Made by a program: the position numbers and the translations under genes | The notes under the pieces: generated by a model | Told to the model about the DNA's origin: nothing | What the model saw: the letters and a program-made list of their open reading frames with translations, nothing else | The model's database searches: none | Source: Bifidobacteriaceae bacterium | GTDB taxonomy: Bacteria; Actinomycetota; Actinomycetes; Actinomycetales; WQXJ01 | Direction: 5' to 3' | NCBI GenBank assembly: GCA_031272565.1 | Contig: JAISTN010000339.1 | Location: 1-7,883 of the forward strand | Length of the DNA stretch: 7,883 nt | In this document: piece by piece, positions 6,995 through 7,883 of the stretch | Layout: each line of letters starts with the position of its first letter | Position numbering within the stretch: the first letter of the stretch is position 1

Positions 6995-7883
6995 ATGGCT
7001 GGACTGGCAGTGCCCTTGCCGGATCCGGCTCTGGAGCGTTCGGTGGCCCAGGGTGTGGAGCGTGTTGAGGCACGCCTGCGGGCCGCGGTGGCCGGTGCCG
7101 ACCCGTTTGTGACCGGAGCTGCCAAGCATCTGCTAGAGGCTGGCGGGAAGCGCCTACGGCCCCTGCTGACGGTCTTGTGCGCCCACTTGGGGGCGGGCGT
7201 CAACCAGGCGGTGGTCGATGCCGCGGCGGTGGTCGAGTTGACCCACCTGGCCTCCCTGTACCACGACGATGTGATGGACTCGGCGCCCCTGCGGCGCGGC
7301 CTGCCGGCGGCCCATGAGGTCTATGGCCCCACGGTGGCGATCTTGACCGGCGACATGCTGTTCGCCCGGGCCTCGGCCATCGTGGCGGGGCTGGGCCCGG
7401 AAGCGGTGCTGATTCAGGCCCAGACCTTTGAGCGGCTCTGCCTGGGCCAGATCGATGAGACCACCGGCCCCAGGGCGGGCCAGGACCCGGTGGAGCACCA
7501 CATGCAGGTGCTGGCCGGCAAGACGGGGGCGTTGATCGCCACCTCGGCCCACTTTGGGGCCAAACTGTCGGGCTGCCCGGAAGAGGTGGTCCGGGCGTTG
7601 GTGGCCTACGGGGAGGCGGTGGGGATCGCTTTCCAGTTGGCGGACGACATCATCGACCTGACCTCCGATGCCGCGGTCAGCGGCAAGACGCCCGGCACGG
7701 ACCTGCGTGAGAGAGTACCCACCATGCCTGTCCTGTTGGTCGAGGCGGCGGCGGCGGCGGACCGCACGGCGGGGCTGACGGACAGCCCGTCAATCAGTTT
7801 GGCTGCGGCCCTGGCCGGGGATCTGACGTCCGATGCCGCCCTGGCCAGCGTGGTCCAGGCGTTGCGTGCGCACCCGGCCTTGG
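6995..7883 (+). CDS. Long-chain trans-polyprenyl diphosphate synthase (GrcC/IspB-like), 3' end cut off
   Basis: The enzyme extends an allylic diphosphate with isopentenyl diphosphate units in trans; here it probably makes the side chain of menaquinone. The visible 296 residues show the family motifs in order: GGKRLRP at 50-56, the first Asp-rich motif HDDVMD (Asp91, Asp92, Asp95) followed by LRRG, GKTG around Lys176, FQLADDIID with the second Asp-rich motif (Asp217, Asp218, Asp221), and GKTPGTDLRE around Lys231. The asparagines and aspartates for Mg-diphosphate binding are not disrupted. The residue five before the first motif is Ala86, small rather than aromatic, which in this family goes with long products. 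Family members are about 330-350 residues, so some 40 residues lie past the right edge. The start at 6995 has GGAAAGGTGG upstream and no in-frame ATG or GTG was seen further upstream in the spacer. Arg240 replaces the Gly usual after DLxE. The exact chain length cannot be read from the sequence. Confidence 0.92.
   Translation, partial: MAGLAVPLPDPALERSVAQGVERVEARLRAAVAGADPFVTGAAKHLLEAGGKRLRPLLTVLCAHLGAGVNQAVVDAAAVVELTHLASLYHDDVMDSAPLRRGLPAAHEVYGPTVAILTGDMLFARASAIVAGLGPEAVLIQAQTFERLCLGQIDETTGPRAGQDPVEHHMQVLAGKTGALIATSAHFGAKLSGCPEEVVRALVAYGEAVGIAFQLADDIIDLTSDAAVSGKTPGTDLRERVPTMPVLLVEAAAAADRTAGLTDSPSISLAAALAGDLTSDAALASVVQALRAHPAL

Noticed and set aside
5130..7073. Minus-strand open frame of 647 codons opposite nuoN and the spacer
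   Set aside because: It is rich in His, Gln, Gly and Arg, has no recognisable motif, and lies exactly opposite a well-identified conserved gene; long antisense frames are common in GC-rich coding DNA.

Overview
The window is the distal end of a nuo operon, which encodes the proton-pumping NADH:quinone oxidoreductase (complex I, NDH-1) of a high-GC Gram-positive bacterium. All recognised genes lie on the + strand. The Actinomycetota assignment rests on high GC, G/C-ending codons with frequent TTG, GTG starts, and actinobacterial-type features. These are the NuoI tail motif around DDDYY, the NuoJ post-membrane PGVYARHNA block, the NuoM DKVGTFGM segment, and the long hydrophilic loop in NuoN. 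I cannot name the genus.

Layout: the 3' end of nuoI (1-353), nuoJ (350-1453), nuoK (1450-1749), nuoL (1749-3695), nuoM (3715-5253) and nuoN (5250-6854). A 140-base GC-rich spacer follows, holding a strong hairpin. Last is a trans-polyprenyl diphosphate synthase (6995 to beyond the right edge). The nuo genes are packed with 1-4 base stop/start overlaps (ATGA, GTGA, TGATG). The exception is nuoL-nuoM, which has a 19-base gap carrying a good ribosome binding site. This looks like one translationally coupled transcript.

How they work together: NuoI carries iron-sulfur clusters that pass electrons from the NADH arm to the quinone. NuoJ and NuoK form part of the membrane coupling region. NuoL, NuoM and NuoN are the three antiporter-like pumps, and each retains the expected key Glu/Lys/His residues. 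The prenyl synthase probably makes the long isoprenoid tail of menaquinone, the likely electron acceptor of this complex, so its position suggests that quinone supply and quinone reduction are linked.

The window is mostly ordinary core metabolism, and I found no sign of a new defence, mobile or RNA system. The most unusual items are a roughly 110-residue low-complexity tail on NuoJ with lysine at every third residue, the spacer upstream of the prenyl synthase (a hairpin without a T tract, a C8 run and a duplicated ATG context), and two atypical single residues in otherwise conserved proteins (NuoL Asp490, prenyl synthase Arg240).
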